64,000 nucleotides of DNA from Flagellimonas aurea (GTDB taxonomy: Bacteria; Bacteroidota; Bacteroidia; Flavobacteriales; Flavobacteriaceae): contig NZ_JAFLNL010000003.1 in NCBI RefSeq assembly GCF_017313785.1, positions 186,001-250,000 on the forward strand, in the 5' to 3' direction. The position numbers and the translations under genes are program-made. The notes beneath the pieces were generated by a model. The model saw only the letters and a program-made list of their open reading frames with translations, was not told the origin of the DNA and did not search any database. Below, in pieces: positions 35,849 to 44,548 of the stretch. Each line of letters starts with the position of its first letter. The first letter of the stretch is position 1.

Positions 35849-36498
35849 TGTGGCCGTTCTCCAAAAAGAAAGCGCTGGAACTACCGGATTTCTGGTGGGC
35901 CTATGAGGAGCATTTCAAAGAAAAGCTTCCAGAGAATATCCATGAAAATATTTTTGTAGTGTTGGATACGGAGACCACTGGTTTTAGTTTAACAAGAGAC
36001 CGGATGCTGTGTATTGGTGCCTTGAAACTGCTGAATAACACTATTGTGACAAAAGAGAGCTTTGAAGTCTATATACAACAGGAGCACTATGATTCAGAAA
36101 GCGCCGAAATCCATGGAATCCTCAAGAAAAGTAAGAAGAACACTATTTCCGAACTTGAAGCCCTGAAGCAATTTTTGGTATATGCCAAAAGTCATATACT
36201 GGTGGGACACCATGTGATGTTCGATGTCAATATGATCAATGCCGCACTCAAAAGGAACGGATTGCCCAAACTCAAAAACAAGACATTGGACACTGAATCC
36301 CTATACATTAGAACCCTTTTGATTTCTTCTGTGGTCCAAAAAAAGGAAAGATACTCCTTGGACGACCTTGCCAAAAAATTCAGTATCTCCAGAAAAGATA
36401 GACATACAGCTTTAGGCGACGCCTTTATTACAGCTATAGCTTTTTTGAGAACCATTGAAAAACTAAAACCTCAAAAAATAAAGGACCTCCTAAGATAA
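35848..36498 (+). CDS. DEDDh 3'-5' exonuclease
   Basis: 216 residues. Exonuclease-domain motifs: VLDTETTGFS near 37 (ExoI, Asp and Glu), GHHVMFDVNMINAAL near 118 (ExoII), and DRHTALGDAFITAI near 190 (ExoIII, His and Asp). The shape is that of DnaQ/PolC-type exonucleases. It is translationally coupled to the DUF294 gene (TAATG overlap). The pairing of a DUF294 regulator with a DnaQ-like exonuclease recurs beside acetate transporters, but what it does there is not established. It should degrade short nucleic acid or nucleotides. Confidence 0.85.
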   Translation: MWPFSKKKALELPDFWWAYEEHFKEKLPENIHENIFVVLDTETTGFSLTRDRMLCIGALKLLNNTIVTKESFEVYIQQEHYDSESAEIHGILKKSKKNTISELEALKQFLVYAKSHILVGHHVMFDVNMINAALKRNGLPKLKNKTLDTESLYIRTLLISSVVQKKERYSLDDLAKKFSISRKDRHTALGDAFITAIAFLRTIEKLKPQKIKDLLR

Positions 36499-36506
36499 AG
36501 AGGTCC
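36483..36506. terminator. Weak hairpin between the exonuclease and acs genes
   Basis: GGACCTC (36483-36489) pairs with GAGGTCC (36500-36506), overlapping the last codons of the exonuclease gene. No good T run follows on either strand, so terminator function is uncertain. Confidence 0.35.
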
Positions 36507-36532
36507 CTCTTCATTTTATTGAACAAGCCTTT

Positions 36533-38440
36533 TTAAAGACTCTCCTTTATGATGGATTCCACTATCTCCGGGTTCAGCAAGGTTGAAGTGTCTCCCAGAT
36601 TGCTGGTGTCCTTTGAGGCTATCTTTCTTAGGATACGTCTCATGATCTTACCGCTTCGTGTTTTTGGCAATCCTTCCACAAACTGGATTTTATCCAGCTT
36701 GGCAATGGGTCCAATATGTTCGGTAATCAATTGGTTGATTTCCTTTTTGAGGTTATCACGATTACGATCTTCCCCTGTTTCCTTCAGAATGATATAACCG
36801 TACAACGCATTTCCTTTGATATCGTGTGGGAAACCAACAATGGCGGATTCGGCCACCGCTGGATGTTCATTGATCGCATCTTCAATCGGTGCCGTACCTA
36901 AATTATGACCGGACACGATGATAACATCATCAACCCTACCGGTGATTCGATAGTAGCCCACCTCATCCCGAAGTGCTCCATCACCTGTGAAATATTTACC
37001 TTCAAAGGCAGAGAAATAAGTATCCTTATAGCGTTGATGGTTTCCCCAAATGGTTCTTGCTATGGATGGCCATGGGTATTTGATGCACAATCGTCCATCC
37101 ACTTGGTTCCCCTTGATTTCCTGTCCATTTTCGTCCATAAGTGCCGGTTGAATACCTGGCATGGGCAAAGTTGCATATGTTGGCTTCGTTGGTGTGGAGA
37201 AAGGTATTGGTGAAATAAGGATTCCGCCCGTTTCTGTTTGCCACCAGGTATCCACAATGGGGCATTTTTTATCACCTACGTGATCATTGTACCAATGCCA
37301 TGCTTCTTCATTGATCGGCTCTCCCACAGTACCCAGAACTTTAAGGGTGGAAAGATCGTGATTGGTCACAAAATCCAGATTCTCCTTGGCCAATGCCCGT
37401 ATTGCCGTAGGTGCCGTGTAGAACTGCGTTACTTTGTGTTTTTGTACTACATCCCAAAAGCGTCCAAAGTCCGGGTAAGACGGAACACCTTCGAACATTA
37501 TCGTGGTTGCTCCATTGGCCAATGGTCCGTAAACGATATAGGAATGCCCAGTAATCCAGCCAATATCGGCGGTACACCAATATATGTCCTCTTCACGGTA
37601 CTGGAATACATTTTTAAAGGTATACGCTGTATATACCATGTAGCCCCCGGTAGTGTGGACCATTCCCTTGGGCCGACCAGTAGAGCCTGAAGTGTATAGA
37701 ATAAACAAGGGATCCTCGGCATCCATTATTTCCGGGTCGCAATCGGAATATGCTTTATCCAATAGGGGTTGAACCCAAACATCCCTACCGTCTTTCATGT
37801 TTACTTCCCCTCCGGTTCGTTTAGAAACCAACACAGTTTTCACATCAGGACAACTTTCCAAAGCTTCGTCCACGATTGCTTTTAGATCAATAACCTTTTT
37901 TCCTCGGTAAGAACCATCTGAAGTAAGTACCATTTTAGCGCCACAATCATTAATCCTAGTAGCCAATGCGGTTGATGAAAACCCTGCAAAAACTACAGAA
38001 TGAATGGCCCCAATACGAGCACAGGCCAAAAGAGAGATAGCCAAATCAGGAATCATCGGCAAATAGATCACTACCCTATCCCCTTTCTCTACCCCTTGCT
38101 CTTTTAATACATTGGCATATTTACAGACACGCTCATGTAATTGATGGTATGTAATATGCTCTGCTTCTTCATTAGGGTCGTTGGGTTCAAAAAGTATTGC
38201 CGTTTTATCCCCACGAATACGAAGGTGGCGGTCGATACAGTTTTCGGTTATGTTCAATTTGGCACCTTTGAACCAAGTAATTTCAGGCTTGGTAAAGTCC
38301 CATTCCAAAACGGTATCCCATTTTTTTCGCCATTGAAAATGTTCTTCGGCTACTTCTTCCCAAAATCCTTCGGGGTTTCTTACGGATTTTCGATACACCT
38401 GAAAATATTCCTCCAAGTGTTTGATGTGGTAGTTACTCAT
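36533..38440 (-). CDS. acs: Acetate-CoA ligase
   Basis: 635 residues, the usual length. It activates acetate to acetyl-CoA through acetyl-AMP. Signatures: P-loop YTSGSTGRPKGMVHTTGGY near 250, WWQTETGG near 400, GDGALRDEVGYYRITGRVDDVIIVSGHNLGT near 485, and the AMP-forming C-terminal lysine in LPKTRSGKIMRR near 595, the usual acetylation site. It lies beside the acetate symporter, consistent with scavenging of external acetate. Confidence 0.97.
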   Translation of the reverse strand: MSNYHIKHLEEYFQVYRKSVRNPEGFWEEVAEEHFQWRKKWDTVLEWDFTKPEITWFKGAKLNITENCIDRHLRIRGDKTAILFEPNDPNEEAEHITYHQLHERVCKYANVLKEQGVEKGDRVVIYLPMIPDLAISLLACARIGAIHSVVFAGFSSTALATRINDCGAKMVLTSDGSYRGKKVIDLKAIVDEALESCPDVKTVLVSKRTGGEVNMKDGRDVWVQPLLDKAYSDCDPEIMDAEDPLFILYTSGSTGRPKGMVHTTGGYMVYTAYTFKNVFQYREEDIYWCTADIGWITGHSYIVYGPLANGATTIMFEGVPSYPDFGRFWDVVQKHKVTQFYTAPTAIRALAKENLDFVTNHDLSTLKVLGTVGEPINEEAWHWYNDHVGDKKCPIVDTWWQTETGGILISPIPFSTPTKPTYATLPMPGIQPALMDENGQEIKGNQVDGRLCIKYPWPSIARTIWGNHQRYKDTYFSAFEGKYFTGDGALRDEVGYYRITGRVDDVIIVSGHNLGTAPIEDAINEHPAVAESAIVGFPHDIKGNALYGYIILKETGEDRNRDNLKKEINQLITEHIGPIAKLDKIQFVEGLPKTRSGKIMRRILRKIASKDTSNLGDTSTLLNPEIVESIIKESL

Positions 38441-38503
38441 TATGTTTATTAAATTTTATGCTGCCTTAAAATTAAGGAAAAACAGGCCAATATCACAGTT
38501 ATT

Positions 38504-40219
38504 TCAATGTTCACTTGCCTTTCCCGCTCCGTTGGGAATACGAATATTTTCAACGATTTCCTGTACTTCTTCCGGTGGTTGCGGAGTGAATTTGTTCACC
38601 GCGATGGCAACTATAAAATTAACAAGCATGGCTATGGTTCCGAACCCTTCGGGAGATACCCCGAACCACCAGCTTTCCTGAAGTCCGGCAACCGCGTCCT
38701 TTCCTCCATCAAAAATGCCAAACTTAAATTTCAACATATAGAAAAGCATGAGGCAAAGCCCTACTATCATTCCGGAAATAGCTCCTTCACGGTTCATCTT
38801 TTTATAGAAAATACCTAGGATAATGGCAGGGAAAAACGATGCGGCCGCAAGACCGAACGCAAGGGCGACCACAGCAGCCACAAAGCCGGGTGGATTGATT
38901 CCGAAATATCCTGCCACTACCACAGCGACAGCAGCAGAAAGACGTGCCGTCCATAATTCCGCTTTTTCGGAAAGATCGGGTTTAAGGACATTTTTTATCA
39001 AATCGTGGGATACGGAAGAAGAAATAACCAACAGCAATCCTGCTGCCGTTGACAAAGCAGCCGCAAGTCCGCCAGCAGCTATTAAACCGATTACCCAAGC
39101 AGGAAGATTGGCGATTTCTGGGTTGGCCAATACCATAATATCGCGATCTACCGTAAGTTCGTTTACCTCTGGAGATGCCACGTACTGTATTTTTCCGTCA
39201 CCGTTTTTATCCTCGTGCGCTATCAACCCTGTTTTTTCCCATCTACTGAACCATTCTGGCATTTGATCGTACTCTTTCCCGCTAACCGTTTCTATGAGGT
39301 TGGTTCTGGCAAAAACGGCCACTGCTGGTGCCGTGGTATATAGAATTGCGATAAACAATAAGGCCAGTCCTGCCGACTTTCTAGCGTCCCGCACGCGTTT
39401 AACGGTAAAAAATCTAACGATTACGTGGGGCAACCCGGCAGTACCCACCATCAAGGCGAGGGTAATGGCGAAAACATCGATCATGCTTTTGGAGCCATCG
39501 GTATATTCCGCAAAGCCAAGTTCGGTGGAAAGACCGTCCAACTTATCCAAAAGATAAGTTCCGGAACCATCGGACAAGGTACCGCCAAAGCCAAGTTGTG
39601 GGATTGGATTCCCAGTCATTTGGATGGAAATAAAAATAGCGGGCACCATAAAAGCGAATATCAAAACACAATATTGCGCTACCTGCGTATAGGTAATTCC
39701 CTTCATTCCTCCAAGAACAGCATAGAACAATACAATGACCATTCCGATAACAACGCCTGTGTTGATATCAACCTCGAGGTATCTAGAAAATACGATTCCA
39801 ACTCCTCGCATTTGCCCTGCAACATAGGTAAAAGAAACAATGAGCGCACAGATAACAGCAACAACACGTGCCGTTTTGGAATAGTAACGTTCCCCAATAA
39901 AATCGGGCACGGTAAACTTTCCGAACTTTCTTAGGTATGGTGCCAATAAAAGGGCCAAAAGCACGTAACCTCCAGTCCACCCCATTAAATACACGGCTCC
40001 GTCATACCCTGCAAAGGATATGATTCCTGCCATGGAGATAAAGGAGGCCGCCGACATCCAATCGGCTGCGGTTGCCATTCCGTTGGCCAAAGGGGACACT
40101 CCTCCACCGGCCACGTAGAATTCTTTTGTGGAACCGGCCCGAGACCAAATTGCAATTCCTATATACAGACCAAAGGATAGTGCCACCAACACATAGGTCC
40201 AAATTTGTACATCACTCAT
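38504..40219 (-). CDS. Na+/acetate symporter (SSS family) with an EF-hand-like loop
   Basis: 571 residues, about 13 membrane helices, sodium/solute symporter fold. Early AADWMSAASFISMAG and GLPHVIVRFFTVKRVRDARKSAG near 275 are family signatures. It is the VC_2705/ActP-type carrier that works with a DUF4212 partner. The loop near residues 345-356 reads DKNGDGKI, the D-x-N-x-D-G-x-I pattern of a calcium-binding EF-hand/dockerin loop. The neighbouring acs and DUF4212 genes point to acetate or a related carboxylate. Confidence 0.88.
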   Translation of the reverse strand: MSDVQIWTYVLVALSFGLYIGIAIWSRAGSTKEFYVAGGGVSPLANGMATAADWMSAASFISMAGIISFAGYDGAVYLMGWTGGYVLLALLLAPYLRKFGKFTVPDFIGERYYSKTARVVAVICALIVSFTYVAGQMRGVGIVFSRYLEVDINTGVVIGMVIVLFYAVLGGMKGITYTQVAQYCVLIFAFMVPAIFISIQMTGNPIPQLGFGGTLSDGSGTYLLDKLDGLSTELGFAEYTDGSKSMIDVFAITLALMVGTAGLPHVIVRFFTVKRVRDARKSAGLALLFIAILYTTAPAVAVFARTNLIETVSGKEYDQMPEWFSRWEKTGLIAHEDKNGDGKIQYVASPEVNELTVDRDIMVLANPEIANLPAWVIGLIAAGGLAAALSTAAGLLLVISSSVSHDLIKNVLKPDLSEKAELWTARLSAAVAVVVAGYFGINPPGFVAAVVALAFGLAAASFFPAIILGIFYKKMNREGAISGMIVGLCLMLFYMLKFKFGIFDGGKDAVAGLQESWWFGVSPEGFGTIAMLVNFIVAIAVNKFTPQPPEEVQEIVENIRIPNGAGKASEH

Positions 40220-40239
40220 TTTTTAGGTTTTTGTGTTGA

Positions 40240-40503
40240 TTATTCTTCGTTGTAACCATATTTTTTGTCCAACTTGTTCATAAGGCGGACATAGACAAAT
40301 ATGAGAATGACAAAAACATATATGGAACCTTGCTGGGCAAACCAGAATCCTAGTTTGAATCCGCCCAGTTTAATATTGTTCAAAGCATCCTTGAAAAGAA
40401 TTCCCGCCCCATAGGAGACCAAGAACCAAATGACCAATAATATGACCAAATATCTTAGGTTCTCCTTCCAATAGGCCGTGGCTTTTTTTTGTTTTTCTGA
40501 CAT
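40240..40503 (-). CDS. DUF4212 (Na+/solute symporter small subunit)
   Basis: 87 residues, two membrane helices (about 17-35 and 50-72). The start KQKKATAYWKENLRYLVILLVIWFLVSYGAGILF is the DUF4212 signature. It lies 20 bases upstream of the acetate symporter on the same strand and is assumed to be its small subunit. Confidence 0.9.
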   Translation of the reverse strand: MSEKQKKATAYWKENLRYLVILLVIWFLVSYGAGILFKDALNNIKLGGFKLGFWFAQQGSIYVFVILIFVYVRLMNKLDKKYGYNEE

Positions 40504-40587
40504 AGGTTGGTTTGTTTAGTTGTTTCCATTGTACCATGTCAATATATCAAATTAGTTTTAAGATTTGTCTGCATTCAAGCAATAAAA

Positions 40588-40612
40588 AAAGGGAATTCAC
40601 AGAATTCCCTTT
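40588..40612 (-). terminator. Terminator of purC
   Basis: AAAGGGAATTC and GAATTCCCTTT flank a 3-base loop, with T runs. It lies beyond the 3' end of the minus-strand purC and upstream of DUF4212. Confidence 0.8.
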
Positions 40613-40644
40613 CATTTCTCGGGTACATAACAAGGTTGAATCGG

Positions 40645-41598
40645 TTATTGTGACAAATACGTAATAACATTATTTTCTATACGCTTTTGGAGATTGGAAA
40701 TATCACTTTTCACGAATTTCTCTCCCGTAATATTTTCATATAGTTCGATATACCGATTGGAAACCGATTCAATATATTCATCCGACATTTCGGGAACCGA
40801 TTGCCCCTTCAGTCCTTGGAATCCACTGGAAATCAACCATTGTCTAACAAATTCTTTGGACAATTGTTTTTGAGCTTCTCCTTTATCTTGACGTTCCTCG
40901 TAACCCTCTGCATAAAAATAACGAGATGAATCCGGAGTGTGTATCTCATCAATCAACACAATTTCACCATCTTTGGTCTTACCGAATTCATATTTAGTAT
41001 CCACTAAAATCAATCCTCGTTTGGCCGCGATTTCGGTTCCTCTTTGAAAAAGAGCACGGGTATATTTTTCCAAGACCTCGTAATCTTCTTTGGATACAAT
41101 ACCTCGTTTTAAAATATCTTCTTTGGAAATATCCTCGTCGTGGTCTCCCTTTTCCGCTTTGGTAGCCGGCGTGATGATAGGTTCCGGAAACTTATCGTTC
41201 TCTTTCATCCCTTCGGGCATAGGTACACCGCAAAGCAATCTTTTACCAGCTTTATACTCGCGAGCGGCATGGCCGGACATATAGCCCCTGATCACCATTT
41301 CCACTTTAAAAGGTTTACAAGCTTTTCCGATAGCTACATTGGGATCTGGAGTGGCCATGAGCCAATTGGGAACAATATCCTCGGTATCCTTCATCATTTT
41401 GGTGGCTATTTGATTTAGAATCTGCCCTTTGTACGGGATTCCCTTGGGCATCACCACATCAAATGCAGATAGGCGGTCTGTGGCCACCATCACCAAAATA
41501 TCGTTGTCCAACGTATAAACTTCCCTTACTTTACCTTTGTAAATAGATTTTTGCCCAGGAAAGTTAAAATCCGTGGACATCAGCGTATTCATCCCCAT
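40645..41598 (-). CDS. purC: Phosphoribosylaminoimidazole-succinocarboxamide synthase
   Basis: 317 residues. ATP-dependent step of purine synthesis joining CAIR to aspartate. Domain motifs: [27 protein letters not shown] near 22, [23 protein letters not shown] near 105, and [31 protein letters not shown] near 205, the SAICAR-synthase signatures. Start choice between 41598 and 41592 (M1 or M3) is open. It lies 7 bases after phoH on the same strand. Confidence 0.95.
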   Translation of the reverse strand: MGMNTLMSTDFNFPGQKSIYKGKVREVYTLDNDILVMVATDRLSAFDVVMPKGIPYKGQILNQIATKMMKDTEDIVPNWLMATPDPNVAIGKACKPFKVEMVIRGYMSGHAAREYKAGKRLLCGVPMPEGMKENDKFPEPIITPATKAEKGDHDEDISKEDILKRGIVSKEDYEVLEKYTRALFQRGTEIAAKRGLILVDTKYEFGKTKDGEIVLIDEIHTPDSSRYFYAEGYEERQDKGEAQKQLSKEFVRQWLISSGFQGLKGQSVPEMSDEYIESVSNRYIELYENITGEKFVKSDISNLQKRIENNVITYLSQ

Positions 41599-41604
41599 AA
41601 TTTT

Positions 41605-42564
41605 TTAATATTGATTTTGGTGCTCTATATTTTTATAGGCATCAATCACCTTTTTCACCAATTTGTGTCGTATCACATCCTTATCATCCAGATAAATGAT
41701 ACTGATTCCCTCAACATCTTTCAAAATCAGCAAAGCTTCCTTTAGACCGGATATCACACGTCTCGGTAAATCAATCTGGCCCGGGTCTCCCGTTAAAAGG
41801 AACTTGGCATTTTTACCCATACGTGTGAGGAACATTTTCATTTGGGCGTGGGTGGTATTCTGCGCCTCGTCCAAGATTACAAAGGCGTTATCCAAAGTAC
41901 GACCGCGCATAAAGGCCATTGGTGCAATCTGAATGGTACCGTCCTCGATATACTTTTCCAATTTTTCAGACGGAATCATGTCTCGAAGTGCATCATACAA
42001 AGGCTGCATATACGGATCTAATTTTTCCTTGAGGTCACCTGGAAGAAAACCAAGGTTCTCCCCTGCTTCCACAGCAGGTCGTGTAAGAATAATACGCCTC
42101 ACTTGTTTTTCTTTCAAAGCTTTTACGGCCAAGGCAACACCTGTATAGGTTTTACCGGTACCCGCAGGACCAATGGCAAAAACCATGTCGTCCTTTTTAC
42201 AGGCATCCACCAATCTTCGCTGGTTGGCGGTCTGTGCTTTGATCAACCTGCCACTTACTCCGTGTACCAAAACATCACCACTGCTTTTGGAAGATGTATA
42301 CTCCTCCTTACTGCTGCTAGTAAGTACTCGCTCGATCATATTTTCATCGAGTTTGTTGTACTTAGCAAATTGGCTGGTAAGCTCGTCAAAGCGCTTGTCG
42401 AACTCTTCCAATAGTTCTTCATCACCAAATACCTTGATTTTGTTGCCCCGAGCTACAATTTTTAGCTTTGGAAAATACTTTTTAAGCAACTCGATATTGG
42501 AATTTTGTTGTCCAAAAAATTCCTGGGGGCTAATATCCGTAAGTTCAATTATTAGTTCGTTCAA
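41605..42564 (-). CDS. phoH: PhoH-family ATPase
   Basis: 319 residues if it starts at TTG 42564 (product MNELIIELTDISPQEFFG...). An in-frame ATG at 42633 would add 23 residues (MFVKLVKKERIKFFKNN...) that do not resemble family N-termini. Walker A is AIGPAGTGKTYTG near 134. Walker B is FVILDEAQNTTHAQMKMFLTRMG near 220. SGDPGQIDLP-type motif: LTGDPGQIDLPRRVISGL near 248. Probably an RNA-linked ATPase; role not established. It is followed 7 bases later by purC. Confidence 0.88.
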   Translation of the reverse strand: MNELIIELTDISPQEFFGQQNSNIELLKKYFPKLKIVARGNKIKVFGDEELLEEFDKRFDELTSQFAKYNKLDENMIERVLTSSSKEEYTSSKSSGDVLVHGVSGRLIKAQTANQRRLVDACKKDDMVFAIGPAGTGKTYTGVALAVKALKEKQVRRIILTRPAVEAGENLGFLPGDLKEKLDPYMQPLYDALRDMIPSEKLEKYIEDGTIQIAPMAFMRGRTLDNAFVILDEAQNTTHAQMKMFLTRMGKNAKFLLTGDPGQIDLPRRVISGLKEALLILKDVEGISIIYLDDKDVIRHKLVKKVIDAYKNIEHQNQY

Positions 42565-42683
42565 AAATTGTGAGGTGTTACAGTTGTTTTTGAAGAATTT
42601 AATTCTTTCTTTTTTGACTAATTTTACAAACAAACTTAACTAAAAATCAATTTGAACGCGGAAAAACATATCAACAGTATTGT

Positions 42684-43514
42684 ATGCCAATCATAACCCT
42701 AACTACCGATTTTGGATACAAGGACCACTTTGTGGGTGCTGTTAAAGGGGCAATACTGAGCAACCTCCCTGATATTAGCATTGTTGATATTTCGCACGCC
42801 ATTAGTCCTTTCAACATTCAGGAATGTGCCTATATCCTTAGGAATGCCTATCGTTCGTTCCCAAAGGGAACGGTTCATATTGTTGGAGTGGATTCGGAAA
42901 TTTCACCAGAGAATGAACATATTGTTGTTCAAGTGGACGGGCAATATTTTGTTAGTGCCAACAGCGGGGTTATTTCCTTGATAACTTCCGAGGTTCAACC
43001 CGAAAAAGTGGTGGAAATCAATCTGCCCAATGCGGAAGCTGGCGCTTTTCCCGTGCTCCATATTTTTGTTCAGGTAGCCTGCCATATTGCGAGAGGTGGG
43101 AAACTGGAGGTTATAGGCCGACCTTTCGAAAACTTGAAAGAGTTACGTGATTTTGAACCACGGATTACCAACGAAGGCAAATCCATCACGGGCAATGTTA
43201 TTTATATTGATAACTACGGGAATGTGGTCACCAATATCCAGAAAAGTCTTTTTGAGGCCTATCGTAGCGGTCGTGATTTTGAAATTATTGCAAGGACCAC
43301 CAAAATACGGCAAGTGCACCAGAGCTACAACGGCATCATCAACTATAATTTGGAACGCAACCAGCGCAAAGGTCCTGGGGATGCCTTGGCCCTTTTCAAT
43401 TCTGCTGGTTATATTGAACTTGCCATTTATAAAAGTGACCTGAATTCCGTTGGAGGAGCCTCTTCCCTTCTTGGACTCAATTATAGGGACACGGTAACCA
43501 TAAATTTCCTGTAA
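42684..43514 (+). CDS. SAM hydroxide adenosyltransferase (DUF62 family)
   Basis: 276 residues. ITLTTDFGYKDHFVGAVKGAILSNLPDISIVDISHAI is the N-terminal motif of the DUF62 family, which includes fluorinase and the SAM hydrolase that makes adenosine and methionine. The YIDNYGNVVTNI segment near 174 is conserved, and ASSLLGLNYRDTV closes the C-terminal barrel. SAM hydrolysis is most likely here because no halogen-linked gene is near. It heads the run SAM hydrolase, ABM, gldF, gldG. Confidence 0.88.
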   Translation: MPIITLTTDFGYKDHFVGAVKGAILSNLPDISIVDISHAISPFNIQECAYILRNAYRSFPKGTVHIVGVDSEISPENEHIVVQVDGQYFVSANSGVISLITSEVQPEKVVEINLPNAEAGAFPVLHIFVQVACHIARGGKLEVIGRPFENLKELRDFEPRITNEGKSITGNVIYIDNYGNVVTNIQKSLFEAYRSGRDFEIIARTTKIRQVHQSYNGIINYNLERNQRKGPGDALALFNSAGYIELAIYKSDLNSVGGASSLLGLNYRDTVTINFL

Positions 43515-43817
43515 ATGTTGATACGCATCGTAAAACTGACTTTTAAACCCGAAAATATTGCTAGTTTTGAGCGAATCTTTGAAGAAAGTAAAAACGGTAT
43601 TTTGGCTTTTGAAGGCTGCAACATGGTAGAATTGTATCAGGACATCGCTAATTCCAACATCTTTTTCACCTATAGTTTTTGGGACACGGAATCGCACCTG
43701 AACCAATACAGGAATTCCGATTTCTTCAAAGAGGTTTGGGGCAATACCAAAAAATTGTTTTCCGACAAGCCTGAAGCTTGGAGTGTTCATAAAGTTCAAT
43801 CAACAAACCCATCTTAA
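43515..43817 (+). CDS. Antibiotic-biosynthesis-monooxygenase (ABM) domain protein
   Basis: 100 residues, a dimeric ferredoxin-like ABM barrel: IRIVKLTFKPENIASFERIFEESKNGILAFEGCNMVELYQD and SYWDTESHLNQY-type FSFWDTESHLNQYRNSDFFKEVW. It starts immediately after the DUF62 stop, and its own stop overlaps gldF's ATG by one base (TAATG). Function unknown; it may be a monooxygenase or simply a small binding protein. Confidence 0.8.
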   Translation: MLIRIVKLTFKPENIASFERIFEESKNGILAFEGCNMVELYQDIANSNIFFTYSFWDTESHLNQYRNSDFFKEVWGNTKKLFSDKPEAWSVHKVQSTNPS

Positions 43818-44548
43818 TGTTCGCAATTTTTAAGAGAGAGGTACGGTCCTTTTTTACATCGCCCATCGGTTATTTAATTGTGGGTTCATTTTTACTGCTT
43901 AACGGGCTTTTTCTTTGGGTCTTCAAAGGAGAATACAACATTTTCGATTACGGCTTTGCCGATTTGAGCAACTTCTTTTTACTGGCTCCTTGGATTTTCA
44001 TCTTTTTGGTACCCGCCATCACCATGAAAAGCTTTTCCGAAGAACGGAAAATGGGAACGCTCGAATTGTTGCTCATCAAACCCATCTCCATTTGGAAATT
44101 GGTGCTCGGTAAATTCTGGGGCGCATTTCTATTATGCGTCATTGCAGTAATTCCAACAATCGTATATGTTTTTGCCATCTCAGGATTGGGCATGGTGGAA
44201 GGCAATTACGACCTCGGTGTGGTATTCGGCTCTTACTTTGGATTATTGTTTTTAATGGCCTGTTATACATCCATCGGGATATTTGCCTCTACGCTTTCGG
44301 ATAATCAAATCATTGCATTTTTGGTTGGGATTTTGGTCTGTTTTCTGATTTTTAACGGGTTTGATGCTGCATCTTCACTGTTTTCCAACGGAGAAACACA
44401 ACAGACCATACAATCACTCGGAGCAAAGGCACATTTTGATAGTATTGCCAGGGGCGTGATAGACACTAGGGATTTAATCTATTTTATCTCATTGACCCTA
44501 TTGTTTCTGTACCTCACTTTTCAACGTTTAAAACAATTACCGCGATAA
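43817..44548 (+). CDS. gldF: Gliding-motility ABC transporter permease GldF
   Basis: 243 residues with six membrane helices. The start MFAIFKREVRSFFTSPIGYLIVGSFLLLNGLFLWVF, the helix-2 acidic pair ITMKSFSEERKMGTLELLLIKPISIWKLVLGKFWGAF, and the last helix near 225 follow GldF. With GldA (ATPase, encoded elsewhere) and GldG it is the ABC transporter required for gliding in Flavobacterium johnsoniae. It is coupled to gldG (overlapping TAATG). Confidence 0.92.
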   Translation: MFAIFKREVRSFFTSPIGYLIVGSFLLLNGLFLWVFKGEYNIFDYGFADLSNFFLLAPWIFIFLVPAITMKSFSEERKMGTLELLLIKPISIWKLVLGKFWGAFLLCVIAVIPTIVYVFAISGLGMVEGNYDLGVVFGSYFGLLFLMACYTSIGIFASTLSDNQIIAFLVGILVCFLIFNGFDAASSLFSNGETQQTIQSLGAKAHFDSIARGVIDTRDLIYFISLTLLFLYLTFQRLKQLPR

